Shown piece after piece: positions 13,263-25,013 of a stretch of 64,000 bases of DNA; the first letter of the stretch is position 1; the number at the start of each line of letters is the position of its first letter. The stretch covers positions 1,488,001 to 1,552,000 of the forward strand of contig JAJTTP010000008.1 in the NCBI GenBank assembly GCA_023313575.1, written 5' to 3'. Made by a program: the position numbers and the translations under genes. Under the pieces are notes generated by a model. That model saw only the letters and a program-made list of their open reading frames with translations. It was not told the DNA's origin and did no database searches. Source of the stretch: Eutypella sp. D-1. Its lineage: Eukaryota > Ascomycota > Sordariomycetes > Xylariales > Diatrypaceae.

Positions 13263-14605
13263 CGTGAGATGTTTTGTCTGGGAAGGCCTGAAATGTATGG
13301 TGTGTATAGTACGGGGGATGCGTTTGCGGGGTTCAGTCTCGTTGGGATCGCTTCGTCGTCGTTACGGGCGGGGAGAAATGCTTCGATCGGTTGGAAAGTT
13401 CAAAGGGATTTGATGCAAGGATGGCGCAGGAAGGTGTGGAAGTGAGTCGAATGGAAAGATCAACAAGCCATCGAGGAACTTTTGAATCAAAGCCAGGAGT
13501 TGCATATGTCCTTCCTTGATTGATATGTAAAGAGACAAGACAGACAGACAGACAGACAAAAAGTTGATTTTTTGCCCCCCTCTCTTCCCTTCCCTTCTAC
13601 TTACAGTTAAGTAGGTAGAATACTGATTATGTGAGGGCTTTTAAGGGTATTATTTATTGGCAGTTAATACTCTATGTGATGTATGTAGTGAAGTGGTAAG
13701 GGAATGTCGAGATAGATGTAAATCAATCCCCGGATCCTCGACAAAAGATCTGAAGATGGTAGGTCCATGCGTCCCTTTCTCTGTTTCGCCTCTCCCTCTT
13801 CTCTGCCACAAGTTCGGCTGCGGATGCCTGAATTGTTTTGTTGGATGCCTCTTTTTTGGTCTGGTGGATGTGGTGTGGTGGTGATTGGTGCTTTAGGGGT
13901 CCTAAAGGGGGGGGGGGAGGGAGGGGGAGGATGTGGTTGTGGTTGTGGTTGGAATATGTATGAGGTGGAAGTGGAAGCATTAGGTAGCGTGATACAGGCA
14001 GGCTTTTAGAGGCTTTTAGGGGACCCCTGCGGGTGTGTGCTGAGTGATATTATTCCATTCTTTGCCCCCCAATCTTGTACTTCGTACTCTTTTACGTACC
14101 ACCACCACGCAACGGCTTGACGGCCTCCTGTGGATACTAGGTACCTATCACCCGGAACCCATCCTTATGGAAATCAGTACTTGGGTACTTTACCCCGGAT
14201 CTCGTTGGCCAATCAGAAGAGGCGCTTTGGGGCAGGGGATTTTTACATATGTACAAGTATTTTGCAACCTTGGAAGAGTTGTACGGGGCTGATCATCTGT
14301 CTGTCTTGAAGACGAGTTTATACTGTCTGTTTTTGTTTATGATGGCATGAGAGCAAGGCATGCTGGAAGAGTGTCGCTAGCTGGAATAAAGTCCCTGACC
14401 ATCGGACACAATACGGCAAATTGTTGTGATGAGATTCACCTTTCTAGTTTGAGCTGTCGCTTTCACGCAGCTTTATGCTATGGATACTTCTCTGAAGTCC
14501 ACAAGAAATTATTATAGAAGATAATACACGATGCTAAATTACATTACTTTATATTACATTATAATACATATATCTAGGTATACAGTCACACAACCCCTAC
14601 TCTCC
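13263..14605. other. Spacer: Ypi1 upstream region and 3' flank of the TMEM135-like gene
   Basis: No supportable gene. It contains the Ypi1 promoter and leader (near 13263-13600, with short CAGA repeats around 13540), an 11-G run at 13907-13917 and GGTTGTGG-type repeats near 13930-13955. Confidence 0.6.
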
Positions 14606-16597
14606 TCAAGGCTCCAAAACACCCCCCAAAACACGCCCCAGCACCCCGCGCACGCGCCGGGGGTCCTCACGGGCAACAGGCAAAACAACGGCGGCGGCCG
14701 CCGCGAAGGCGAGGGTCTCGCGCCACTGCAGCCGTAGCGGGTACCGGCGCGGCAGCAGCGTGCCGAGCGCCCGCGGCGCCACGAACAGCGCTAGGTTCGC
14801 GGCCCGTGAACCCCCGGCTCCGCCGCGTTCGAGGAGCACGCTCCACCCACAGAGGAGGCATCCTGTGCCTACGCAGAGGCCGCTGTCGATGCGTTGGGCT
14901 AGGGCTGTTTTTGCTGCTTTTGCTTCTGCTGGGGATGAGGGAGAGGAGGTGGTGTGGGCTGGGGTTGTTAGGGCGAGCATCCGTGGCCCTATCCGCGTTC
15001 GCGCGAGACATACGCCGTAGTAGAAGAGCGCGATGAACGCAGCGAGGAACGCAGAGGAGCGGGCAGCGGATACGAAAGCAGCGAGGAGGGCGCGTTTGAC
15101 GGCACGGCGACTGCGATTGGAGGCCCGCGCCGCGACGACGAGCAAGTTCAGCGGGAGCTGGGTAGCGATAGCCCAGCGAAAGGAGCGCGCGAAACGCGAC
15201 AGCGCGTGCAGCTCGCACGAGGCGCCGCCAGCGCCCATGTGCACGAGTTCGCAGGGGAACGGCACGGAGACGGCCGGGTCGCCCCATGTCAGAGGCCATC
15301 CGCGCTCCGCGCACATCCCCTGTAGTACCCGGCCCGCGGGGCCTGTGTCCTGCCCGTACCGTAGTTGTCCCGTGCGGCAGAGCCGTAGGGCCTCGATCAG
15401 TCGTACGTCTACCGCTGCTGCTGTGCTGATCCATTTCCGGTAGGAGCGCGGGAGTTGGGTTGGCTGGTAGAACCATGCCCACATGATCAGCGCGCTTGAT
15501 GCTGCGAATACTGACGGGTCGACCAGTTTGCAGATGGAGGACTCGATCTTGGGAAATGGGGTTGTGGGTTAGCTTTTGGTTACATTATTTGGGGCGGGAG
15601 GTTCGTTTCTTTGCGGTTTGGGAGCTAAGGCTTGGCGGGATTCCGTGTACATACCCGCGTCCATTTACCAGCAGCGACGCGGCGCCGGCGCCTCCGCTCC
15701 CACAGTCCTCCCACCACGACATCGACGGCCCTGCACGCCGCGAAGAGCGTCAGGTCGAGGGTCCGGCCCGCGTACCGGGTGAACTTGAGCTCGGGAATTC
15801 CGGGCGAGGAACCGTCCGGCAGCTCCTCTACTACGCGCTCGATCGCGGTGTAGCTGTTGTTGTGCTTCGACTGTAATAGTCGGAGACTCAGCCACGCGGA
15901 GATGAAGCTGGCGAGGATCCGAGATATCCTGGAGATATATGTGTAAGCTTTGCGTAAGAGGGGTTTGTAATGCAATAATCTTCACCTTAGGATTGCTGCC
16001 TCCGATAGTTGGCTGAAGAGCCGCGGTAGTGATCTGTGAAATACGCGCTAGTCGCGCAAAGTTAGCTCGGCTGTGTTCCCGTGTGGTATGCGCGGCGTAG
16101 TACGGGACGGGCATCGCGATAGCCTTGACCATTGAAACAGAAAGAAAGAAGAAAATTCCAAAAGCCACGGGGGGGGGGGGGGGGAAGGGGCACGTAGTCC
16201 GCACCTCTAGCATCGTAGCGCCACCGATAAGAGCGGCGCAGAAGGCCGGGAAGCGCTGGGGATCGAAACCGGAGACCAAGATGCGGCGCAGCGAAGAAGC
16301 AAAGGACTCCTGCGGCGGCGGCGAGTCGGACAGCAGCTGCGGCGCGTCGGGATCCGACGCCAGATCCCCCCGCCGCCGCCGCTGCTGTCGCCGCGCGGAG
16401 ATGAACTGTAGCACCAGCGTCACGATGCGCGGCCCCACGGACGACGCGTAGCCCAGGATGTAGGCCCGGATCAGCGGCCGCAGGACCGGCGGCACGGACT
16501 CATCCCATTTCCTGGACCCGATGCTGCTGCGGCTGCTGCTGTGGGCCCCGCGCAGAGACGACGGCGCCGCCATCGCCGCCGTCCCGGGGGACGTCAT
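14606..16597 (-). CDS. TMEM135-like integral membrane protein
   Basis: I rebuilt four exons: 16597-16194, 16033-15986, 15928-15655 and 15547-14606 (555 residues). The first ATG of the frame is at 16597; upstream the frame has only GTG. The small 48-bp exon reads SLPRLFSQLSEAAIL and joins in phase to RISRILASF, which gives the family-like pattern of an arginine-flanked membrane helix; CTAAC branch sites support introns 1 and 3. Segments resembling the TMEM135 family are LRPLIRAYILGYASSVGPR, FPAFCAALIGGATMLE, RYAGRTLDLTLFAACRAVDV and the MWAWFYQPTQLPRSYRKWI block. The family contains several membrane helices; animal TMEM135 acts in mitochondrial dynamics and peroxisomal lipid handling, but the fungal role is not established. 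The donor of intron 1 (GTGCCC at 16193) is weak, and a G16 run (16169-16184) lies in that intron, so the first junction is the least certain. Confidence 0.78.
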
Positions 16598-19500
16598 CGG
16601 TGGGGTTTTGCGCGGTGTGGGCGCGGCGTTGGTGAGCTTGAATGGGGATGGGGATGGTGTGGTGTGGTGTGGTATGATGTAGTGGTGCGGCGCAGGGGGT
16701 GGGCGTCGCGCAACTGGCACCTCCGCGACCGCGACGGGGCCGGGGTTGGAAATCGGGGAAATTCACTGAGCAGAACTTCGACTTATGGGGTTTCCATTTG
16801 TAATATGGTACCTAGGTAGCTATAGCCTGTGGGTGGTCTGTATTAAAGCGACGGGTAATTATCGAATCTGATCTGGGGGATGAGATGAGATGGAGAGAGA
16901 AGTGGTAAGGTAACTCCAAGCGTTCTTTCTTCTTCGTGTCTTCTAGAATGTTACGTAGGCATGTATGTTTGCTAAGGCTGTCTCTGAAGTACCTAAGTAA
17001 GCCGCAAGGCAAGGTGCGTTCGTGCTCATGTGCATGTGAGCTCCAGCTATGCGTGTAATGTGTAATTAGGTCAGGTACGTAACTGCTCTAAGTACCCCGT
17101 AACCTTAGAAGGTGCTGAAGGTACCTACCTCTGTACCTAGGATCTACATAGAAAGCGGGCACGGCCAATAAGATGAAAAATCCCCACGATCCAGGGAAGT
17201 GAGCCTCGGCCTCGGTAACTTGCAATGTGCAACGCAACAACAGTGAAGGTCACTATATACATATGGTTGTAAAATGGGCATCTCCAGGTATCCTAGAGTT
17301 CAGATCCCGCGGGATGACTTGCATTTTGCTCTTCTGGATTTCCCCGATTCCCCGGGTTGTATGTAGTTATTTATTTGGATCGGCGCATTTAACTGCAACC
17401 GGGCCTTTCGTCTAAACTTTGTGGGGGAGGGGGCACACACGATCTGGCTTGAGATCGAGTTGAAGTTGGCTCAAGGAGGCGTCTCTCGCTTTTTAGTAAC
17501 TCTAGTTCATTTCTGTTGGCTTCTACCGGGCGCTATATTAGATTCGATCACCTAGGGACAGCTTCTTCTGTGCGCGTGGTCATTACATATGTACTCGGCT
17601 CCATTTGATACTAAGTGACGATGTAAGCCCGTCCTCTCTAAAATGATTATGACGCTGTCGTTACGTAGCTAGGGGAGAAGTTTTATTATTATTTAAGTCA
17701 TGCCGGAGACATGAGGCGGCAGTAGGGAAAAAGGTACCAGGACCGCCGCGCGTTATGGGCTCAGGGTGAGCAGAATATAGCAGTTAACAGCCACAGTTAG
17801 ACATAGACTTCATAGATATATATATCTCTACACAGTTGTAGTACAGTATATGTAAGGTACTTGCATGAGATGAAAAAAGGACGGACTATCCCGTATTCGG
17901 TAAATCGAAGATATAGTATGTAATGTATGTGAAGACTACCTAGTCCACAGCTCTGCCCCTGACATGTGATGTCTACCTATTCGGGGCCACTCCCCCGAAG
18001 TCCCCCTTTGATTGCGAGTGGTGACGAGACGGCCCTTATGTAGTAGCAGGCTAGTTCAGAGTACGTACTTAGCAGCATACTAATACATAGTATATGCATA
18101 CTATCGAAGAGGCCACATCAGAGAGGAGACCAGCAGCGCGTCCTGGATCTTATAGGTGAAGCGAGAGAGGGGCAAAAAAAGAAAACGATGATGGGATAAA
18201 CGGCTGGCTTGGCAGGCAGGTCTGCGAGAAAAAAAAAAACAACGGCAACGATAACGGTAACCTGGCTTTTGGTCTAGGTACTTAGGTAGTAACGGGACCG
18301 GGGTTTAAGAGTAGCTTTTTTAATGGAGTCGAGTAGGCGATGGCGATATTTGTCTGGCTGGCTGGCTGGCTGGCGGCTGGTTTGGTCGGGTTATGGAGAT
18401 CGTGGTGGGATGGATGTGCCTACATAAGGGGAAGAGGAGAGAGGGTTTTTATGCGAGATTTTTGACATGTGATTGTGTCGCGAGCTTGACGGCGTCTTTT
18501 TTGTTTAAGGCACGTGTGGCAGGTGCATATGTACTAAACCTCAGGTTACCCCAAGCTTCTACCCAGGGGTTAGATAGGCCGGGACTTACACAATTGAAGA
18601 AGCCAATATGAGTTCCTTTTCACTCAATCATTGTCTAACACTGTGTCAAGGGGCTGAAGAGCTTATGGCCTGCGTAGTTAGTTGAGGACGTGTTTGTCTA
18701 CCATGAATCAGTTACTACCTGGACGAGGGGTAGACTTTGACAGCCAGCCATATATAGAGGGGTTGAATCGAGCCTCAACTCTTTTATACCTACCTAAAGT
18801 TAATGCCGTTCTTATAATGCTGCTACTTAGGTAGGTCCATATGTCCTCTTGCCCGCTATGCTTACCATACAACATAGTGCAGGTGGTAGAGCAGACATGC
18901 ATATCATGCTGCAGGCAAGCTGGGCAAGCTGGCAAGGTAGGAAGGTGATGTAGTATTCTGCCCCGCTTCCGAAGCTGGGTGACGCCAGGTGACCGAATAC
19001 ATAATACCCGACCTCCTTACATCCGTACCAGCCCTGGAGTATACCAATCTTTACTTCCCTGGGTATGTAGCATGTAGTAAGTAGCTACATACACACATAT
19101 CTCTGATGGATCTGTCAAAGCCGTCCATGGATCCGATCCGTATATGCTTCGGGACACTCCGCCTGGTCTGCCCTTAATTATATATACACTATGTACACAT
19201 GCATGTATACAGAGTAACCATCCTCCAAGATCTTTTTAACAGCCAAAGTCTAGAATTTGCTTATCTTTTGGGAACTGAATGGTTACACGAATGTCTATGT
19301 ACTTATTGGTATATAACATCTCCAAAGCGAAGGTAGCTGGCCGGCCTCCAAAAAGCTGCAACAGGTGACTGTAAGTCCGCTAATTGATATAGGTACCGGA
19401 GTACCTGGAGTAAGTTGAAGAATTAAGTGGGCCAACGGCTTGTCTTAGTAGTTTTCTCCGGCGTCACTTCAAAATTGCTGTGCGGCTAGTGTACTTAGTA

Positions 19501-20480
19501 CTGTAAACTAGTCCACCAGTCCACAGTAATAAATCCATAGTAATCCATGGATGCCCGCAGTTGCGTAGCGTAGTACTCTGCCACCATACCTAACCATCAC
19601 AACTTAATACAAGCTCGTCGTCAGTTGTCTCACACAATAAAGTCTCTCATCTTTACCACTCCATACCTTACACTCCTCACCAGCGAATTTTTACCAAATC
19701 AACAGCTTTATTATTGGTATTATACACACACCCACAACTGACGTATATCCACCGTAGGAGAGCCCCTGCGTATATCCAGGTAGTATAATACTGCGTAAAT
19801 AATAATAATAATAAAGACGAGCAAAAAGACTTTATGATATACCACTTGAGGCCTACCTGAAGGATAAAACGGATCCCGGATACCATACCTACTCGATTTT
19901 TTTTTACAATCTACCAGCCGCCGCCACCACTGCCGACGCTGACGGAGACCTCCGGTCACTAATTGCCTGTCATTATAACCGAATTTATATCTACTTGCCT
20001 TGCATTTTCTATCTTACCGGAGTTCCGGGGAATCCTGCTATACCTCCTAGGTAGCCAACATCCGTCGTGGCAACGGAAGAACGGGCTGAGAAACTCCGCT
20101 ACCCGAGTCAAGGGCGGTGTCTGCTTTTGACGACGACGACGACGACGACAGCTACGACTTCAGCGATTTTTAACGACGACGGCGGTGACTTGAAAAAGTT
20201 TGGAAAAGTTTGGAAGTGGGCGAGTGGCACATTTAATCTGGAGGGAAAAACAATGGTCGGACGGTGATAACACTGAAATAACTGAAATAACCTTGTGACG
20301 AATTTTCACTTTCAGTTTCACCTTCACTTTTCACTTTTCACTTCCATCTCTACGCTCGCACGCTCTCGCACACCGGCACACCGGCACACCCGCACGTCCT
20401 CTGCCCGGCCATCCCGGGCAGCTCACTGTTGAGCTTGTTATTTCTACGACGACCTCCACAAAAGCCCTCAAAAAGCCCTC
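16598..20480. other. Spacer between divergent TMEM135-like and bHLH genes
   Basis: This 3.9-kb stretch holds both promoters and no recognisable gene. It has TAGGTAG/CTACCTA motifs (16806-16815, 17120-17142, 18277-18290, 18787-18795, 18829-18836), a CTGG array near 18354-18376, an A-rich tract at 18227-18240 and a GACGAC array around 20128-20148. The last 200 bp before 20480 are pyrimidine-rich with TTTTCACTT repeats, as expected of a fungal promoter or leader. Confidence 0.6.
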
Positions 20481-20504
20481 ATGCTTGCCTTACAACGTCC
20501 CAGA

Positions 20505-22092
20505 ATGGGTTCATCTCAGCCCTCGGACGGCAGTCTGCCCTTTGGCTGTACGTATATCCTCACCGTTTTCTTCTTCTATCATCACGTTCACGTTCACGTT
20601 CCTCTTTTTTTCACCTCAGCTCATCAGCTCTTGGCTAACAATGCTATCAGATCAAATTCAAGATTCGCAGGATTTTCCTTTCTTCGATGCCCCCGCCCCT
20701 GATCCACCACAGGGCCCCCCTGTTCTTAGCACCGACGACTCCGGTCGGCTGGACGACTTCTTCCAGTACTTCGACAGCAACAATTACAACTTTGCCTTTG
20801 GGGAGGGCCTCAATTTCTCCGACGCATGGCTAAGCGACCTTCCGCCCACCTTTATGGGCACAACCACGTCTTTCGGCCAGCAAGAGCAGAACCCCCACCC
20901 TGATAATTTACCATCCCCGTCTCATGGGCTATCATCTGCCGCGCCGCCTGATGCCTTTCACTTTGGCCAACCCATGATTCCCCCTACCCAGAATCAATTG
21001 GGTCACCAACAGCGCTTCGCTTCCCAAACCCCCCTAGAGACTGCGGCGCAAGTTGATGTAGCTGCCGTCCTGACCGCGCTCCAAAATGGCCACCAGAACG
21101 GCCACCAAAATAATCATCAAAACAGCCATTTAGCTCGAGGGAGCAGTATCGGTGGTGGTAGCGCGAGTTTCCCTCCGTCAAATCCTCAAAACCCCGGCCT
21201 GGGGAACATGAGACAGCAGATGAACCAACACCACGTAAAACCCCAGCGGAGGAGAAGCCTGGCCCGGCCAAACCCATCCGTCGAGCCCGAGCCCAATTTC
21301 GGGGACATGATGTTCGGAAATTCCCCGCTCGGCGGGCCTACCGCGCACAGGATGAGCCAACCTCCGGACCTGCAATGGGGTTCCGACCCGAGCTTCGCCA
21401 AGTCCCAGGGCTTCGTGCCCAATTCCCGAGAAGACACCCACGAGGCCCTCGAGCGGAAACGCATCGACCTGCTCCAAATCTTCGAACTGAATAAGAGTGC
21501 CGCCACGACCCGGGCGTCCAGCCCGATAAGAAACGAGGAGAATAACAAAGCTGCTGCAGATATACGGGGCGGCGCCAAGCCCGACAAGGGTCACGTAAAG
21601 GAGGAACAACGCGCGCCCCTCGCATCACCCATCAAGCGCCGGAAGAGCAAACCGAAGGAGGAAGCCGAGGAGAAGGACGATTCGCTGTCGCCGATGCCCA
21701 CGAAGCCCGCGGCCAAGAAGCGGAAATCCACCAAGGCCGCCGACTCGGCGAACGGACCGAGCGAGAGCTCAGCGAGCGGCGGCGCGGCGAAGGAGAACAC
21801 GCCGGGGAAGCGACGACGGTCGACAGCTGGCGGCAGTGGTAGTGGCGGTGGCGGAGGTGGCAAGGCGCCGCGGGAGAACCTCAGCGAGGCGCAGAAAAGG
21901 GAGAACCATATCAAGAGCGAGCAGAAGCGGCGGGGCGCCATCAAGGAGGGATACCAGGAGCTCTCGCAGATCGTGCCCAACCTCGGCTCCAGCGGCTACA
22001 GCAAGAGCATGATGCTCACCATGGCCGCCGACTGGCTCGAGGACTTGATCCGCGGGAACGAGGAGCTGCAGCAGCAGGGCCGCTTCACCTAG
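20505..22092 (+). CDS. bHLH transcription factor
   Basis: Exons 20505-20547 and 20651-22092 give 494 residues. The 103-bp intron has a GTACGT donor, a GCTAAC branch site (20634-20639) and an ATCAG acceptor; joining gives MGSSQPSDGSLPFGY-QIQDSQDF. An in-frame ATG at 20481 would add eight residues, but 20505 has the better context (A at -3, G at +4). The unspliced alternative would start at 20641. The long middle is disordered (Gln/Asn/His-rich, with three HQNGHQN-type repeats, then Lys/Glu-rich with possible nuclear signals, then a Gly run). The C-terminus is a bHLH: a basic region with RENHIKSEQKRR (His, Glu and Arg at the E-box-contacting positions), helix 1 GAIKEGYQELSQIVP, and a second helix with SKSMMLTMAADWLEDLI. 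It should bind DNA as a dimer in the nucleus; targets are not visible. Confidence 0.86.
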
Positions 22093-22841
22093 AAAAGGGG
22101 AATGGATCGTTGTTCGCACGTGGAAATTTTAGTAAGACCTTATAGACTCGCGCGCTCACTTCTCTTCCCGGGGTCCCTACGGCGTCTGTTCGTTGGTTCG
22201 CATATGGAGCGCAGCAGCAGCAGAGCAGAAAGAGCAAGTAGGCGTCTTCTCTCCCAGATATTTACCTTAACGGCGTGTGCGTTGCGCCCCCCTTAGAACG
22301 TTGTGATGATTTGTATGTATGTATGTATGGGATATAGGAAATAACGGGAAGGGAGGAAAGGGCGGGAGGGAGGTGGTTTCATGGGCTAAGGACGGAAGGG
22401 AAATATTTTGGCTGGGAAAAATGAATTTCGGTTGGGTGGTATGGCTTTTATGGATATGCTTTTGCTTGCAACGAGATAAAAGAGAGAGACAGAGAAAGAG
22501 ATAAGGAGAGAGAGAGAGAAATACCCCGGAATTGAATTTGCTGAAAGCCCCCCTTTTTTTTTCTCTTAAGCGCTCTTGTGCGTTCTGGAATACTGGAAGG
22601 CTGGAATACTTGTGCTTCCTGTTTGATTTGACTGCTGGATCTCTTGTCTAACGAGCTCATTTTTTTCCTACGCGGAAAGAAGCCATATATTATATATATA
22701 TATCTCTCTCTTTGGACACATGGGATGTGATGCGATGTTATTTGTGATATCTACGTAGTAAGTAGTAGGCATACGATATTCGTGGAGTCTATGCGATGAA
22801 GAGGTGCTTATACGGGTAGGGGTATGGTTAAGTACGACACA
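22093..22841. other. Spacer between convergent bHLH and polymerase genes
   Basis: The 3' flanks of both genes; no gene seen. It contains GTAT repeats at about 22313-22327, a GA-rich tract at 22485-22520 and a TA-rich stretch at 22687-22705 followed by TCTC repeats. Confidence 0.6.
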
Positions 22842-25013
22842 TCACCCACCCATGGCATGGAATCTCTCATGCGCCGCCATCGCGAAAACCGGCAGCGCGC
22901 ACCCGCACAGCGGGCATTTCTGCGCGCTTCCACCACCTGCACTGCCGGAATTCCCGTCGCCGTCGCCGTCTAATAGCTCTTCCTCCCCGTCATCCCATAC
23001 CTCTTCGTCCCCTCCGTCCCATGGCGCTTCTTCCTTCCTCGGCGAGGGGGTGGTGTCGAAATAGGTTGTTTCCTCTTTGCATGTCACCGCTTGCTGCTGC
23101 TGTTGCTGACGATTTTCTGTAAATTCTAGGTTGATGTCCTCCACGTCCCGGTGTTTTGTTGTGCCGCTGCTCGCATCCATGGGCTCGTCGTCAACGCCGC
23201 TCCCACCGTCGCTGGTATCGTAGACCGTCCACTCGCGCAACTTCTGCTCCTGCGTGCGGAACATCCGCGAAATATCCCTTCCCCCGGCCTCTCCTCCCCC
23301 ACCACCACCACCACCACCTCCTCCCTCGCCCCCCGCCACGATCACCATATTCGTGACGCTAACGTTCAGCAGCGCGAGGTTGTACCCCCCGGGCTGCGGG
23401 TGCAGCCGCCGAAATAGCGGCAGTAGAGTCCCCTGCACCAGACGCTCGGCGATCTCGGCCGGCGCGGTAGAGGCGTCGAAGACGAGGGATGGCAGGGGTT
23501 GGCTCCGGCTTTTGCGGGCGAAGGCGCCGCTGGGATTCGATGTCGTGCTTGTGCTTGATCCCGGGTGCGCACGCGTCGAGAGCCGTATCGTTCGCGGACG
23601 CGCGATCCACCTCTGTCCTTTACCCCCACTACCGCCTTCGCCGTCCTTGTTGTTGTTGTTGTTGTTGTTGTTTCTAGGCGCGTCGAGGGGACCCTCGTCA
23701 TCAACTAGCAACTCGCTGCGCATGCGTGACACGAGGGACGAAGCGAGCGCCCGCAGCTCCCGCAGCACCTCGGCGCCGCTGCGCAGCGGCCTCGCCGCGT
23801 ACGTGTCCTCGACCCCGAGCTGCGTGGGCACGGCGCCCGTGGCGCGGACCGGCGTGTCGTCCACGCCGTGCAGCAGCGCCCAGATACGTGCGCCGGCGCC
23901 CCGCTCGAGGGTCGCGCGTCGCTGTTGCTGGTTCCCGTGTTCGAGGATCCGGCTTAGGGCTGCTGCGGAGCTTGTGGATGGGTGGGCTAGGACGGCGCGG
24001 ACTGTGAGGTTCGCCGCCTCGTCGTCGTCGTTGTTGTTGGCGCTTTGCTGCTGCGGATTGGAATGCTTCGTCATGGATTCCTCGATCAATGCCGCCGTGC
24101 GGAAGCCCACGCCCGGGATCTTGCGGATCGGGAGCGGTTCCAGAAACGCCTGCACGCCGGCGGATCCCGGGAGCAGCGTCGTCTGGTCCCGCGGCTTGTG
24201 CGCGGACCCCGCGAGCTTCGCGAGGACCTTGTTCGTCGCCACCCCGCCGCTCGACGTGTGTCCATGCTCCGACTCCAGCCGCTCCCGTAGGTGGCCTGCT
24301 AGGTGCGATCCCAGCATCAGCCGGACTTGCGCCGGGTCGTCGACGTCGAGCCGTTGTTGCTGCGCCGGCGTGTCCGCGCCGCCTTCTCCTCCCCCGTCGG
24401 GCGATGACGGCGGCAGCGGCGGAGGGTACACGTGTCCGTAGAACGCCGTGGCGTCGAACGCGAACCCTTTCTCCGGGTCGCCCGGGTCGAGCTGGAAGAA
24501 CGAGTGGCGGAGATCATTGCGGTTGAGCAGGGCGGCGTTGTACTCCACGGCATCGGTAGCGTCGACGAAGACCTCGTCGAGGCCGAGGCGCTCGACGGGG
24601 ATATTCCAGGTGGAGCCGAGGCGAGAGCGCAGCGCGGACCAGAGACGTCGGGAGGCGGCGCGGAACGGGGCCAGGTCCTCGCCGTTGCGCAGCGCGAGGT
24701 CCGGACACGCGCGCAGCGCCTCTGCCACGGGCATCAGCTTCCGCACGCCCCGCGCCCGCGCCGCGTAGTTGCACGTCGCCAGGATCGACTTCTGCTGCAC
24801 GCCTAGCGGCCGCGCCCGTAGCAGCGCCGGCTCCGCGTTCTCGAATACGCTTGCGTAGAAGCAGTCGTAGTCTAGGTGGAGGATGACGCGGTCCTTGTCG
24901 TTGCTGTGGCGGCCATCGTCGTCACTCTTGTTGTTGCTAGTGGGGGCGGTGTCCTTTGTGGCATGGTGGGGCGCGAGTAGCCCTGTTGCGTTCGTGATGA
25001 GTTCGGCGGCCAT
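22842..25013 (-). CDS. Y-family translesion DNA polymerase, iota type
   Basis: A single uninterrupted frame of 723 residues with ATG at 25013. The palm motif HLDYDCFYASVF (D48 in the metal-binding position) and GLDEVFVDAT (D146, E147) are the two catalytic carboxylate motifs of Y-family (ImpB/MucB/SamB) polymerases; SGGVATNKVLAKLAG and the IRKIPGVGFRTA helix-hairpin-helix follow. VQQKSILATCNYAARARGVRKL is a hallmark of the fungal iota-like group rather than eta, kappa or Rev1. Residues 700-719 form a C-x2-C-x11-H-x3-H finger of the ubiquitin-binding UBZ kind, used to recruit such enzymes to ubiquitylated PCNA. The protein inserts lineage-specific low complexity: a Ser/Gly loop near 225, runs of Gln and Asn, and a run of about eleven Gly. 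Role: nuclear error-prone synthesis past damaged bases. Eta or kappa cannot be fully excluded without an alignment. Confidence 0.86.
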   Translation of the reverse strand: MAAELITNATGLLAPHHATKDTAPTSNNKSDDDGRHSNDKDRVILHLDYDCFYASVFENAEPALLRARPLGVQQKSILATCNYAARARGVRKLMPVAEALRACPDLALRNGEDLAPFRAASRRLWSALRSRLGSTWNIPVERLGLDEVFVDATDAVEYNAALLNRNDLRHSFFQLDPGDPEKGFAFDATAFYGHVYPPPLPPSSPDGGGEGGADTPAQQQRLDVDDPAQVRLMLGSHLAGHLRERLESEHGHTSSGGVATNKVLAKLAGSAHKPRDQTTLLPGSAGVQAFLEPLPIRKIPGVGFRTAALIEESMTKHSNPQQQSANNNDDDEAANLTVRAVLAHPSTSSAAALSRILEHGNQQQRRATLERGAGARIWALLHGVDDTPVRATGAVPTQLGVEDTYAARPLRSGAEVLRELRALASSLVSRMRSELLVDDEGPLDAPRNNNNNNNNKDGEGGSGGKGQRWIARPRTIRLSTRAHPGSSTSTTSNPSGAFARKSRSQPLPSLVFDASTAPAEIAERLVQGTLLPLFRRLHPQPGGYNLALLNVSVTNMVIVAGGEGGGGGGGGGGGEAGGRDISRMFRTQEQKLREWTVYDTSDGGSGVDDEPMDASSGTTKHRDVEDINLEFTENRQQQQQQAVTCKEETTYFDTTPSPRKEEAPWDGGDEEVWDDGEEELLDGDGDGNSGSAGGGSAQKCPLCGCALPVFAMAAHERFHAMGG

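Noticed and set aside
23254..24441. Long plus-strand open frame (395 codons) opposite the polymerase gene
   Set aside because: It is a shadow of the GC-rich polymerase coding strand: the translation is Ser/Pro/Arg-rich without any family resemblance, whereas the minus strand has clear catalytic motifs.
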